Source: Zantedeschia hybrid cultivar (Eukaryota; Streptophyta; Magnoliopsida; Alismatales; Araceae). Taken from it: a DNA stretch of 64,000 bases. Every line of letters begins with the position of its first letter. Position 1 is the first letter of the stretch. Location of the stretch: the NCBI GenBank assembly GCA_030544215.1, contig JARZZO010000006.1:53048501-53112500 (forward strand), read 5' to 3'. The position numbers and the translations under genes were made by a program. The notes beneath the pieces were generated by a model. That model saw nothing but the letters and a program-made list of their open reading frames with translations, made no database searches and had not been told where the DNA came from. This document shows, piece by piece, positions 22,453-34,000 of the stretch.

Positions 22453-22932
22453 ACGCGAGTAGTTGAGAACTTACCGCGTGGTCCACCATCGTTATAGTCA
22501 TAGGATTCGAATCACTTTAGGCAGGTTTGTTGTGCTATCCACAAGGCCTGCTTAATTGGGAGGAGAAACTGTGGCTATGGCATTAGATGCCTATAGATCG
22601 GGGTAGAGGAACCATGTAGCTTTGTTGTGCTATCCACAAGGGCTGCATGCAAATCTATGCTCGTTGCGTAATGATGGTTAGCTTAGACCAGGATTAATGG
22701 TTTGTTGTGCTATCCACAAGGCCATTAAATCTCTGGGGACCGAAGCCATGATCAGATATTGCAAGGAGTTGCAAGTCCCATGAGTTGGGTGCTCTTTGAT
22801 TGTATTACAGTTTGTTGTGCTATCCACAAGGCTATAGTACAAGTCATTGAGATTCTGATCCCCACTAGGAGACTGTTGGCGTCTCCCGTTCTGTATAACT
22901 GAGGGTTATACAATCCGTTGAAAATTAGTGGG
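22453..22932 (+). other. Structured RNA module before gag, element C
   Basis: Bulged hairpin 22453-22479. Four hairpins with identical loops (TTGTTGTGCTATCCACAAGG preceded by T): arms TTAGGCAGG/CCTGCTTAA (22517-22555), CATGTAGC/GCTGCATG (22613-22649), TTAATGG/CCATTAA (22694-22728), TGTATTACAG/CTATAGTACA (22801-22841). Three-way junction 22861-22932: closing CCCACTA/TAGTGGG, branches GGAGAC/GTCTCC and GTATAAC/GTTATAC. The gag ATG follows at 23024. Confidence 0.85.
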
Positions 22933-23023
22933 AGTTAAACTTGAACAAAAGAGCATGTCCTGTTTTAAATTTTAATAATTGAACATCTGCTAAATAGATT
23001 TTACTTATCTCCTGTGGGGAATT

Positions 23024-26000
23024 ATGTCGTCGAATAACCCACTCCGTAGCATACTTGATGCCCTTTTGACTTACCTGATCTACTCAGATTGGTTCAGAAG
23101 CCTGAAGAATGTCTTCAGATCTGAGCGCATTGACTTTGCCCCTGGAGCTGATTCTCTTGCTGAATCGGCATTAGATGCCCCTGAAGCAGAGATGACAGAT
23201 AACGATAAAGGATCGAAGGACAAAGGTAAAAGAGTAGTGAAGGGTGACTGCTTCTATTATAAGCAGTATGGTCACTGGAAGAGGAACTGCAAGGAGTTCC
23301 TTAACGATAAAGCTTATGGAAGAGTGAAGCTGTCTGAAGCTTCAGATGTCTATATGATAGATATCAATTTGTCAGTTAGAGATTCCACATCTTGGGTATT
23401 AGATACCGGATGTGCTTCTCATATCTGCCATGATGTGCAGATGCTGACAAGTAAGCGCAAGCTGAGACAAGGTGAGGTGGAATTGAGGCTAGGAAACGGC
23501 GCAAAAGTTGCGGCGGTTGCTGTTGGGACAGCAAACCTCAGGCTTCCATCGGGAGACACCTTCCTATTGGAAGATTGTTATTATGTTCCTACAATAATAA
23601 AGAACATCATATCAATATCTTGTTTGGACAAGATAGGATATAGGTTGACAATTGAGAATAGAAGTTGTTCGATTTATTATGGTAATAAATCAATAGCTTC
23701 GGCATCTTTAGTCAACGGTCTATATCTATTAGATGTTTCCTATTACAATCTTCAAATTGATAATGCTCTTAAGAAGAGCAAGAATTGTGTGAACCAGGCC
23801 TACATGTGGCATTGTAGACTTGGGCACATTGGCGAAAGCAGGTTGCAAAAGTTGCACAAGCATGGTTACTCAACAGCATTCGATTATGAATCGTTTGCAA
23901 CATGCGAATCCTGCCTTATGGGAAAGATGGCAAAATCTCCATTTATTGGACTTGGAGAACGTGCCAAGGACATTTTGGAACTAATACATTCGGATGTATG
24001 TGGTCCAATGTCCACCCAAGCCAAAAGTGGCTTTTCTTACTTCATCACGTTCACCGTTGACTTCTCAAGATTCGGCTATGTGTACTTAATGAAGTACAAG
24101 TCGGAAGCATTTGAGAAGTTCAAGGAGTTCAAGAATGAGGTGGAGAAGCAGTTAGGAAAGAGTATTAAAGCTCTTCGATCAGATCGAGGAGGATAATGGT
24201 ATCCTTTCTCAGCTGACCCCTCCATATACACCACAGATGAATGGTGTATCAGAAAGGAGGAATCGCACCTTGTTGGGCATGGTGCGATCCATGATGAGCT
24301 TTTCGGGATTACCAGTGTCCCTCTGGGGGTATGCTCTAGAGTCAGCAGCATACCTACTGAACAGAGTACCCAGCAAGTCTGTGGCCTCTACTCCATATGA
24401 GATATGGAAAGGCAGGAAACCAGAATTTAAACATGTTAAAGTCTGGGGTTGTCCTGCTCATGTAAAGAGGCATGATCCAGACAAGCTGGAATCACGAACT
24501 GATAAATGTAGGTTTGTGGGATATCAAAAGGAAACCTTTGGATACTATTTTTACCATCCTGATGAACAAAAGGTGTTTGTCGCCAAGAAAGCTGTCTTCC
24601 TGGAAGAGGAATACCTTCTCCAGGAGGACAGTGGGAGTAAAATAGTACTGGAAGAAGTTCCAAATCCCCAAACAGCTACATTATCATCAGATGAGATATT
24701 AGTTCCTGAACCTGTTCAGGTACACACAGATGAGCCTCGTAGATCTGGTAGAGTACCTAGACTATCCGAACGATATGTGGGATATATCGCTGAAGGTGAG
24801 TCTAAGGTACAATATAATGAGGATGATGATCCTAAAACCTACCAGGAGGCCATAGAAGGCCCAGAAGCCGGGAAATGGAGAGAAGCCATGAACTCAGAAA
24901 TCCAGTCCATGTACACCAACCAAGTTTGGAACTTGGAAGACTTGCCCGAGGGTATTGTACCCATCGGATGAAAGTGGATCTTTAAGAGAAAGATCGGTGC
25001 TGATGGATGGATCGACACTTATACGGCAATGTTGGTGGCAAAGGGATATCGTCAAAGGCAAGGAATTGACTATGACGAGACTTTCTCACCAGTTGCCATG
25101 ATAAAGTCGATCAGAGTTCTGCTCGCCATTGCTGCACATTTTGATTATGAAATCTGGCAGATGGATGTGAAGACTGCCTTCCTCAATGGTAACCTTGAGG
25201 AAGAGGTGTATATGATACAACCAGAAGGTTTCACATCCAAAGAATCTCCAGATAAAGTGTGCAAGATTCAAGAGGTCTATTTATGGACTGAACCAGGCCT
25301 CCCGGAGCTAGAACATAAGATTTGACGAGGCTGCCAAGTCTTATGACTTCATTAAGAATGAAGATGAGCCATGTGTGTACAAGAAGACCAGTGGGAGTGC
25401 AGTCACTTTTCTAGTTCTTTACGTAGATGACATACTACTCATTGGGAATGATGTAGCTATGATGTCATCAGTAAAGGTCTGGCTGTCGAAAAACTTCTCC
25501 ATGAAGGATTTGGGAGAAGCATCCTACGTATTGGGAATACGGATCTATAGAGATAGATCAAAGAGGATGCCTGGAATGACCCAATCCTTGTACATAGATA
25601 CCATAGTCAAAAGGTTTGGCATGGAAAATTCCAAGAGAGGTCTCATACCGATGAGACATGTAATTAATCTCTCAAAGGAGCAGTCTCCTAAGACTCCTAA
25701 TGAGAGGGCATTCATGGATAAAATACCCTATGCCTCTGCCATAGGATCTATCATGTATGCCATGCTATGTATACGGCCTGATGTTGCATTTGCTCTAAGT
25801 GTTACGAGCAGATTTCAGGCTGATCCAGGCGAAGAGCACTGGAAGACAGTGAAATGCATCCTTAAGTACTTGAGAAGAACTAAGGATATGTTTCATGTCT
25901 ATGGAGGAGGTGACTTGAAACTGCGAGGCTTTACTGACTCGAGTTTCCAGTCGGATCCAGATGATAGCAAGTCAACATCTGGATTCGTGTTTACTTTGAA

Positions 26001-26406
26001 CGGAGGGGCAATGTGCTGGAAGAGTTCCAAGCAAATAACCACTGCAGATTCGACGACTGAAGCTGAGTACATCGCTGCAGCTGAAGCCGCCAAGGAAGCA
26101 GTGTGGTTGAAGAAATTCATCACCGACCTCGGCGTAGTTTCCAGCATCTCTGAGCCTGTTCCACTGTTGTGAGACAACAATGGAGCAATTGCGCAAGCGA
26201 AAGAGCCGCGGTCTCATCAGAAATCGAAGCATATTCTGAGGCGCTTTCACCTTATCAGAGAGATCATATCCAGAGGAGATATAGTAGTGGAAAGAGTTCC
26301 ATCCGTCGACAATGTAGCAGATCCACTGACAAAGCCGTTGGCTCAAATTGTGTTTGAGCGTCACCTAGAGTCTATGGGCTTATTGTATAAAGGTGATTGG
26401 CTTTAG
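23024..26406 (+). pseudogene. Element C gag-pol polyprotein, interrupted (copia)
   Basis: One polyprotein in family order: short gag (an internal deletion against E), zinc knuckle CFYYKQYGHWKRNC, protease WVLDTGCASHIC, GAG-pre-integrase MWHCRLGHIG with the C-x2-C of CESC, integrase HSDVCGPMS and RSDRGG, RT with YVDDILLIGND (about 25420), RNase H with DSTTEAEYIAAAE, ending ...GDWL stop at 26406. Lesions: a deletion after RSDRGG (24195) removing about 13 codons with loss of frame; TGA at 24969 in IGxKW; an indel and stops near 25270-25323 in the KVCKIQ region; TGA at 26170 in PLLxDNNG. About 200 codons of gag present in E are missing. TNT1-like copia; not autonomous. Confidence 0.88.
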
Positions 26407-26420
26407 TCCAAGTGGGAGAT

Positions 26421-27970
26421 TGTTAATTTAGGTGGCCTACAAGCCAATCTAACAATGTAAATCTCGTTCATTATTAATAAAATGGCATATTATTCATTAT
26501 GTGTAAATCGCGTTAATTATCGTTTCATAATGAAGTCCGTGAATATGTGCTATGATGATCAAATTATGATGAGATCATACTACTGAGACTGATCACTTAA
26601 ACACACATATTCTTAATTGTTCCTAGTCAGAGGATATCCGAGAAGGACATCGGATATCCGGTTAGACTAGTACAGATTACTCCTGCTCATATGATGAGGA
26701 TGACTGGTCTCATAAGTCATTTGTGTGGAGACACTAAGGCGAATCTGTAGGTGCTCATTGGAGAATGAGTTCACTGAACTGATCCGACTGAATCGCTGGA
26801 TGGTATTGTACCTCACTGTCAACCAGCTTGATTCTATTGTCATAGTTGCGTGGATGGTCCTCGGACCTGAGACACCAAGGACACCTTGGCGGTGGACTTA
26901 TTTACTTTGACCTTGGTCTACGAATCTCTAGCTATGGGATTCTAATACGCCAAGGATTGGGTACAGCGGAATACCGTCGAAGGGAATTGTGTGTCAATAA
27001 GGAATCATTCGCTCTCGGTACTTAGAGAGAGAATGCTCTAGGAAGGATGCGCGAAAGTCCCTGGCCAGGGCGGACGATAATATCGGGAAAGGAGTTTTCC
27101 GATATTCATCAGCGGCATCCAATCCAAGTGAGTCGACCGGCTAGGGTTTGACAGCTCGCCATGCCCTAAGTTGACTCGAGAGCATTGTACGAATGAAGGA
27201 TTATATCTATACGTTAAGTGTCGACGGAAAGGTTCCAAGAGTGGGTTACTTAACCCCAAATACCTTCCGGGTTCACGCGGTGTTGCTTGGCACCCAACGT
27301 GATCGAAGGCCCGGTCGAATTCGATGTGCGACATCAATTCGATTGATTAATTGATTAATAAAGGGTTATTAATTAATTAATAAAGCTAGTGAGGAGTCAC
27401 TGGGCTTGTTGGGCCATTAACTGGACTGGTACTTGGGCCTAGAGGGTCACACGCACATGATTCTCAAGGCGATGGATAAATAAGTGGGTTTTTTATAAAC
27501 CGGGGGTTTTTGTGAAAAACCGCGCGGTTAGTATAAAACATAGCGAACGGGCTGAGCAGGCTAAGCTGCTGCTAACCCTAGCCGCCCCTCCTCAATTTCT
27601 GTCTTTCTCTAACGCCTAGGCATATCCAGATCTGCTCCGCCACTTCTCCGAATCCCGTTCGACGGGAAATCGTCCGCGCGCTGCGACGATCATTGCGGCG
27701 ACCGGCGGAGGCTTCGTGGGCTGCGAAGAACGACGAACTCGAGGATATCCGTCGCGGGGAGGATCGCGTGGACTTCGCTAGAGGCCGGGCGCTTGCGCGG
27801 CTTGCGGTGTCACACCGACGGAACCAAACGGCTGCGGATTCGAATCCGCACACGGTGAGAAAAGATAATCCGATTATCTTGTTTTTTAGATTTCGAAACG
27901 GGAACGGATCGCTGTAAATATTTTGTTTTCCGCTGCGTTAGCGATCCGGAGAAACCGAAAAAACCCAACA
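26421..27970 (+). repeat. 3' LTR of element C
   Basis: Begins TGTTAATTTAGG after polypurine AAGTGGGAGA (26410-26419), about 1,550 bp; the end at CAACA is approximate. TATAAAA at 27532-27538, preceded by the family block TTTTTGTGAAAAACCGCGCGG. Confidence 0.8.
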
Positions 27971-28612
27971 ACAACGCTATCATTCCCCGTAAAGGGGCGT
28001 CGTTTCAGAGTATGACCGACACCCTCAGGGATCACTTGGAGATTACGAAGCAACGTGAGTTGGGCGCCCTTCCGAATGATAATTGGTGTCACGCGTCTCA
28101 CAGCTAGTGGTGAAGACGACCTTTCGATGAGCATCCCACGCAGTTTCACCCCCACATTCAAAATTCGAATATATGAGTGAGGGGGCCAGTGACGAGCGGT
28201 GATTGAGTCCGGCTCAACCAGGCCCATTTAGCCCACGCGCCCAGAGGCCTACGGCCCACTAAAGCTGGCGCAAGGGGGACACGTGGCACTCGGTGTCCCG
28301 AGTTGCATGCAAAGGCAGGAGTCCTAAGCCATTAAGTCCAGAGCACTAGATCTCCTGACCTCGCATCTAATAGTGGCTCTCGAGACCTCCCAGGATCTCG
28401 GTTAAGCCCCCCTATGACTCAGGGACACGCTCATCGCCCTCAATCCTCTGCTAACAGCAACTCGAGCCTCCCCCCCCCCCCCCTCTTCTAAGGGACGACC
28501 CTTTGCGCCTCCGTGCCATCAGGCGGATCTTCCGGAATACAATTGCACACTTATAGTAGGTCCTTATGATCCGCTCCTCACGATTGCGAGCAAATTTCTC
28601 CTTACCCATTAT
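27971..28612. mobile_element. Fragment H-left: probable gypsy 3' end and LTR, interrupted by element G
   Basis: A polypurine-like AGTGAGGGGG near 28174, followed by GGCCCA-rich LTR-like sequence, suggests the 3' end of a gypsy internal region and the start of its LTR. It continues after G at 43276. A poly-C run lies at 28471-28485. The family is not identified. Confidence 0.4.
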
Positions 28613-28617
28613 CTTAC

Positions 28618-29940
28618 TGTAGACACGCTAATTTTGACGTCATTTTGAGTAAATTTCATATCATATAATAATGCCTCAGAATGGTTTGATACTTAATCAT
28701 TAATTAATTTTTATTGATATTTTTGAGTGTCGGGTTAAACAGACATGTTTAAGTTAATCAATCGAATTGATTTTAGCTCAAATTTCAGTTAAATCCTAAA
28801 AGGCGTCTACCCATGTGGACGCTATTTAGACTTTATTCCTATTTTAACGTTTAAATTTGAATTTTAATTAATTGATTTATTAGCTAAAAGGCGTCTGGTA
28901 ATGTCGACGCATTTTAGGTTTCCTAAGCTGTTTTAACTTCTCTTCCGGATGTTTATCCTTATCTTAATTAGTGTAAAAGACGTCTACATACGTGGACGCG
29001 TGTTAGCTAATAAAGATAAAGATAAGTTTTCCCGGATATTTATCCTTGTCTTAATTAATCTTAAAGGCGTCAGCCAAGGTGGACGCGTTTTAGATAATTA
29101 CAGATAAAGATGAATTAATCAGTAATTATCTGTCGATTAAGGTGGATAAATCCGAGATTTTTCTATGTTAATCGCGAACGCAGAAAATGCCTATAAATAC
29201 ATTGCATCTCAAAGAGTTAAAAAAAAAAAAAAGAGAGAGAATTATTGAGCCACAGCGTTATAGCAATTTGAAGATCGGAGCAACCACGTCGGAACGCCGG
29301 AGCGCTGCCATTTCCAGAAGTCGGCATCCTTCTTCAAGATCTTCATCCTTTCAAAGCTTCAACCAACTGGACTGGGCATAAGTTTTTCATATTTGAATTT
29401 CATTTTCATTCATTAGTTTCATATCTCTTATTCACTGCATGCAACACACCCCATCATTAATTCTCCAAAACCCATTTGTTCTAAAGGGGTTTCAAAGTCA
29501 TTTAAAACAAGTGAGTTGCTGTTTTATACATGTTTATAATCATGATTAGCTTTGATATTATTTCTATTTAGATTCTGATCAGTATTTCTTCTTTATTTTT
29601 CTATTTTTTCTGTCTCTGCTGCATTCAACAACAACAACAAGAAATCAAAAAGAGGGAAATCAAGCACGAAGCCAGGAGAATTTCTGGACGATCCTCAACA
29701 TTCAACAGCAAGAACAAAAGAACAAGAAGAGGCTCTCTTTCTTCAGCCGGCTGAAGGAGGGGAACCAAGGATTCATTCTTCCGCGTTTAAACAGGTAGGC
29801 GATCAAACTCTTTTGAAGCTCTTTAGTTAAAAGTTTCTGGCGATCACTGCACCTTAGTTGCATTTTTTTTAATAGGTTAATTTACCCTAAACAACATAGT
29901 TTTTCACATTAATCACACGAGCAATTTTTCAGCACCTACA
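28618..29940 (+). repeat. 5' LTR of element G
   Basis: TGTAGACACGC ... CACCTACA. Contains four dyads of the form GCGTC-N10-GACGC at 28803, 28891, 28980 and 29067 (the third has ACGTC as its left arm), all upstream of the TATA box. A poly-A stretch lies at 29220-29232. Nearly identical to 41948-43270. Confidence 0.97.
29192..29199 (+). promoter_or_regulatory. TATA box of element G LTR
   Basis: TATAAATA, about 575 bp into the LTR and 106 bp downstream of the last dyad. The same box is at 42522-42529 in the 3' LTR. Confidence 0.7.
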
Positions 29941-29947
29941 GCTCTTT

Positions 29948-29966
29948 TGGCGATCACGGTGGGACC
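29948..29966 (+). other. Primer-binding site of element G
   Basis: TGGCGATCACGGTGGGACC, eight bases after the LTR end. It starts with TGG as expected for pairing with a tRNA CCA end; the tRNA species is not assigned. Confidence 0.7.
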
Positions 29967-31076
29967 TGGTCTCGCCGTCTTTTAATTTCTTTTGTTCTTG
30001 CTATTATCATACCGGGCACCCACGGTGCACCACTTGTGTCTTTCGACACGTCCTCACCGATTGGTGAGTGTTTAGTTTAAGTAATTTCCCTCGTGCACCA
30101 CGTGCACACCCCAGTGGCAAGATCTTGCCTCCCCTTGATTAGTTCAAAAGCTGTTTTTTGTGATAAAATGCTGTGTGATTGCGTGATTTCTTAGTTGTTT
30201 AGATAGTAAATCATCCTGTTTAAAATCTGAAACTAAAAATCTTTGCATGAGTCGATTGTTTACTGCATTTTTCCCTGTTTAAGGAGGATTCGACCCAGAA
30301 AATCCTTCTGGAAATCTGTTTCTGCGAACTAAAAAGCGTCCAGGAACAGCGACGCGTTTCAAAACCGCGTCATCACACCTAGACGCCTTTTAGCCTCCAG
30401 ATTATCTTTGTCGTTTACATCTGTTTCTGCGAAATAATTAACTTCTGTGTTGAATAGCGTCGACCATAATCGACGCGATTCAGACATTTTTTAGTTATTT
30501 TCCAGGCTTTCTCTGCTGTTTGCATCTGTTCTCTGCGAAAGAATTAAGTTCTGTTCTGAATAGCGTCGACTATCATCGACGCGATTCAGACAGTTTCTTA
30601 ATTATTTTTCAGTTTCCAGATTTCTGTGTTGAGTGCTAGCTACCCATTACTCTATTAAGCATTAGAGGCCATCCAGGTCGCAGGGCATACGCATTGAGGC
30701 TAAAACCCTCCTTTTCTTAGGAACACATTACTCCACGTCAGCAACTCTCTCTGATTGGGTTGGTCCCTTGATCAGACTAGAGAAGTTGACGTTGAGACCT
30801 CCATAAGTCCCCAAAATCAAGGTATTCCTCCTTGATCATCAGGCTGGTTGTACCAATTGAAGTCCCGGCTAGATTCTGAAAGCGTTGTGAAAGAGAACCC
30901 TAGAGAATAACGGTGGAAATCAAACTGAAACTAGGATCCTTCCCTGAGCGAAATTGTGGTTTAATCCAATTCAAATAATTCAACAAGGAATCCTAAAATC
31001 ACGTTAAGCATCCACTTGTTTGGTTAATCTCTGCACAACTTGTTTGATTAAATCTTTAAAAAGAGAATCTAATATC
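29967..31076 (+). other. Element G leader with four GCGTC-N10-GACGC dyads
   Basis: No gene. Dyads at 30336-30355, 30367-30386, 30457-30476 and 30563-30582. The last two are near-duplicates within a repeated block CTGTTTCTGCGAAA...AATTA (about 106-bp period, 30420-30610). The remainder is ordinary leader up to the gag ATG. Confidence 0.8.
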
Positions 31077-34000
31077 ATGTTGCTGCGATCAGGCAGAGAT
31101 TTGAGTATGGCCCAAGACGCCATTATCAACTACGAGGGAGATGCTAATGCCCCTCGCAATTCTGATTTCAACTACGAGAACGGGAGAGATGCTGATGCCT
31201 CCCATAATTCCGTCCCCATTACGTATCGACAAGATGGGAATGTCCGGACCCCTCTTTTTCATCCACAGGATCGATATCCTGATCTTCCCCCGCATGAATA
31301 TGCGATTCCCAATCCTGACCTTGAGGGGGACATGAATCAGAATGATCCCTCACTCTCCGATCCTATGGATCTTGTCAATGCTCTGGGAGTTCTTGCCTCC
31401 CGACTGGACCCTCAGCAGTTCGAGGCGATCCAGTCTATCTTGAAGGGGAAGGCACCCATGCAGCCTGCTGAGCCGAACCCTATGGCTCCCCCTGTTGTTC
31501 CTCAACAACCTCCCCCTCCTCCTCCTTATATCCATCAGGCCATGGAAGGCCTTCATCTTACTTCTCGGCCAACTGGGCCACCACTTTCGTCATCCAGGCA
31601 ACCGGCTAGACCGCAGACGCCCATTTATCAAAATGTCCTCGGGCATGGCGGAAGCTCTGCCGGACCTCATCCTTATTATCCTCCTTGTCCAACCTACTCT
31701 AGGCAGCAGGCCTATCAGGTACTTCCTCCTCCTCCTCCTCCCCAGGCAGATCTGACCACGCAGACGTTGTTGGCCAAGATGGAGCGCATGGATGAGCAGT
31801 TCAACAATCTTCAGAAAATGATGGGGGTTAAAGCTGTGCCGGAAATCAATTTACCGAGTCTGCCAGTATTCCATCTGCCACCCTCTGAAATGCCAGTGTA
31901 TCGAAAGTATAACGGTACTGGTAACCCCTTCACGCACCTGAAGGAGTTCATGTACGAATCCTCTTTCTGGCAGAATGATAAGAGGTCATTGGCTTTCTTG
32001 TTCAGGAGATCCCTAGAAGGACCAGCCCTCGAGTGGTTCTTTTCTTTGGAACCCTCAGAAGTAGAGGATTACGGTATCGTTTCACGTAAATTTATCCAAC
32101 GATACCAGGACAGAGTTGCACCCTCCTTGTCTATCACGGACCTTATTGCAGAAAAGATGAAACCGGACGAGGAGTTTGTCAGTTTTGCTGACAGGTGGCG
32201 GGGCCTGGCTGAAAAAGTGAAAGATCACTTGTCCGAATCCGAACAAGTGAAAATGTTGATTTCTAACGCCACTCCCCAGTTCAAGCTAGTCCTCTCCTTG
32301 AACAATTTGACGAACATGGCAGAGCTCTATGAAAGGGCACGGTACTGCCAGAATGCTTTCAAGGACGCTACGTTCTCTAGCGTCTTTGATCCTCATAGAC
32401 CTAGCAGGCCTCTACCTCGGAAGCCTGCAGTGCCAAATTCTCCTAGCACAGGTCCAACTACTGAGGGCACGCTCTCTCACGAGCAGGTCAGTACCATGAA
32501 CAATAACTCGCCCCAGTTTGTGAGGAATCAGCAGTACCAGAGGCCACCACAGCCGAGCCAACAGGGGTACAGGCAGTAGCAGAACCCCCATTACCAACAG
32601 CAGTACCAGCGGCCCCAGCAGCCGAATCATAACCAGCAACAGCAACAGCCGCCACGGCAACAACAGTATCAACAGCAGTATCAGCAGCCACATCAGCAGC
32701 AACAGCAACAGCCACAGTACCAGCCGCGTGCACCGCCGGCGTATCACAATGTCCCTCCTCCTGGTGACTACAACCAACAAAGGAGACCTCCAGGCCCGAA
32801 AAGGGCAGAGTACCCGGCCCTCCCAGAATCCTTGGCGGATATTTTTAGCGCTTTAATGGCAGCCAATGCCTTAGTTTTGCCGAGGGAGAAGGCCGTCTGG
32901 CCTCAAAATGCCGATACGTCTAGGTATTGCTACTTTCACAGGCAACCTGGGCATACCATTGACACCTGCTTCCAATTTAGAGATTATATCCATGATCTCA
33001 ATGAGCAGGGCGGCATAGACTGGGAGGAAATGAAGAAATACATAACAGCCCTGAAGGCGAGGAGACCGCAGCAACAGCAGCAAGCAAGACCACCGGCACA
33101 AGCAGTAGCACCACCCAACATGGGCATAGTGCAGAATCCACTCCCGGAGCATCAGAACCAAAACCAGGTTGCTCCCATCTTGACGAACAGCCAGTCTGAG
33201 GCTGGTCGTGGGCAGCAGTGGAGAGTAGAGGACTCTTCCTCTCTTTGTTCAACGGGTCACGTTCAAAGTACCGCAGAGCGACCACCACGCCGCACCATCC
33301 ACATACCAAGGCCACAACCTGTTACCATCACCCCTATACCCACGCCTACATACCACTCATCCACACCCAATAACCCATTACCACTACCCGCCTTCCTTAG
33401 ACCCATTACGCCCCGCACTCCTACGCCTCCATCATATAACCCCCCGCAAACCAATAACGCACCCCTCCTACCATCTAGGCCATTATTACGCATACCATTC
33501 CCCACTTCACCCGCTACCACTACCGCCTATCCAGATATGCCCTTACCATCTAGACCGCTATTACGCGTACCATTCCCCACTTCGCCAACCACTTACCCAT
33601 CCACCATCCAACCCTCTAGGCCTTTAATCCGCACCGCGCCATCACCACCTAGCCCTACGCCATCACCTACCTACCAACCCTCTGCGCCATCCGCACCATC
33701 CAACTCTGCGGTACTTAAGGTGTCACCCGGATCCTCCACGGTTGAGGAACACGCGCTCCGGAGTGGAAGGATTTTCAACAAGGTCTTTCCTCAGTCCACA
33801 GTCAGAGACGGCCCATCACAGCCGACTGAGGAAGCCCACAATGAAGAGAGTGCACCAGGCACTCAATATGACCTGTTGAAACACCTGGATCGGACACCGG
33901 CACGGATCACTATACTTGAACTGATCAAAAGATCCAAGAGTCACCAAGAAGCTTTAATGGAATATCTGCAGAAGGTGATGGTCAACGAAGACGTGCCGGT

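Larger units (their letters stand above)
20910..27970 (+). mobile_element. Element C: Ty1/copia element, plus strand, 5' LTR missing
   Basis: Leader from 20910 (cut in the middle of the GC-to-AT transition by D), structured module, damaged gag-pol, polypurine tract and 3' LTR. Same family as B, D and E, and intermediate in decay. Confidence 0.85.

Noticed and set aside
22526..22831. Four identical ~21-nt repeats spaced by unique sequence, CRISPR-like at first sight
   Set aside because: Plant retrotransposon leader; spacers of 67-90 nt are conserved between elements, there are no cas genes, and each repeat is the loop of a hairpin.
28469..28487. Poly-C runs here and at 48757-48769 as possible structured DNA
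   Set aside because: Plain homopolymers; length is likely variable and no further pattern is seen.
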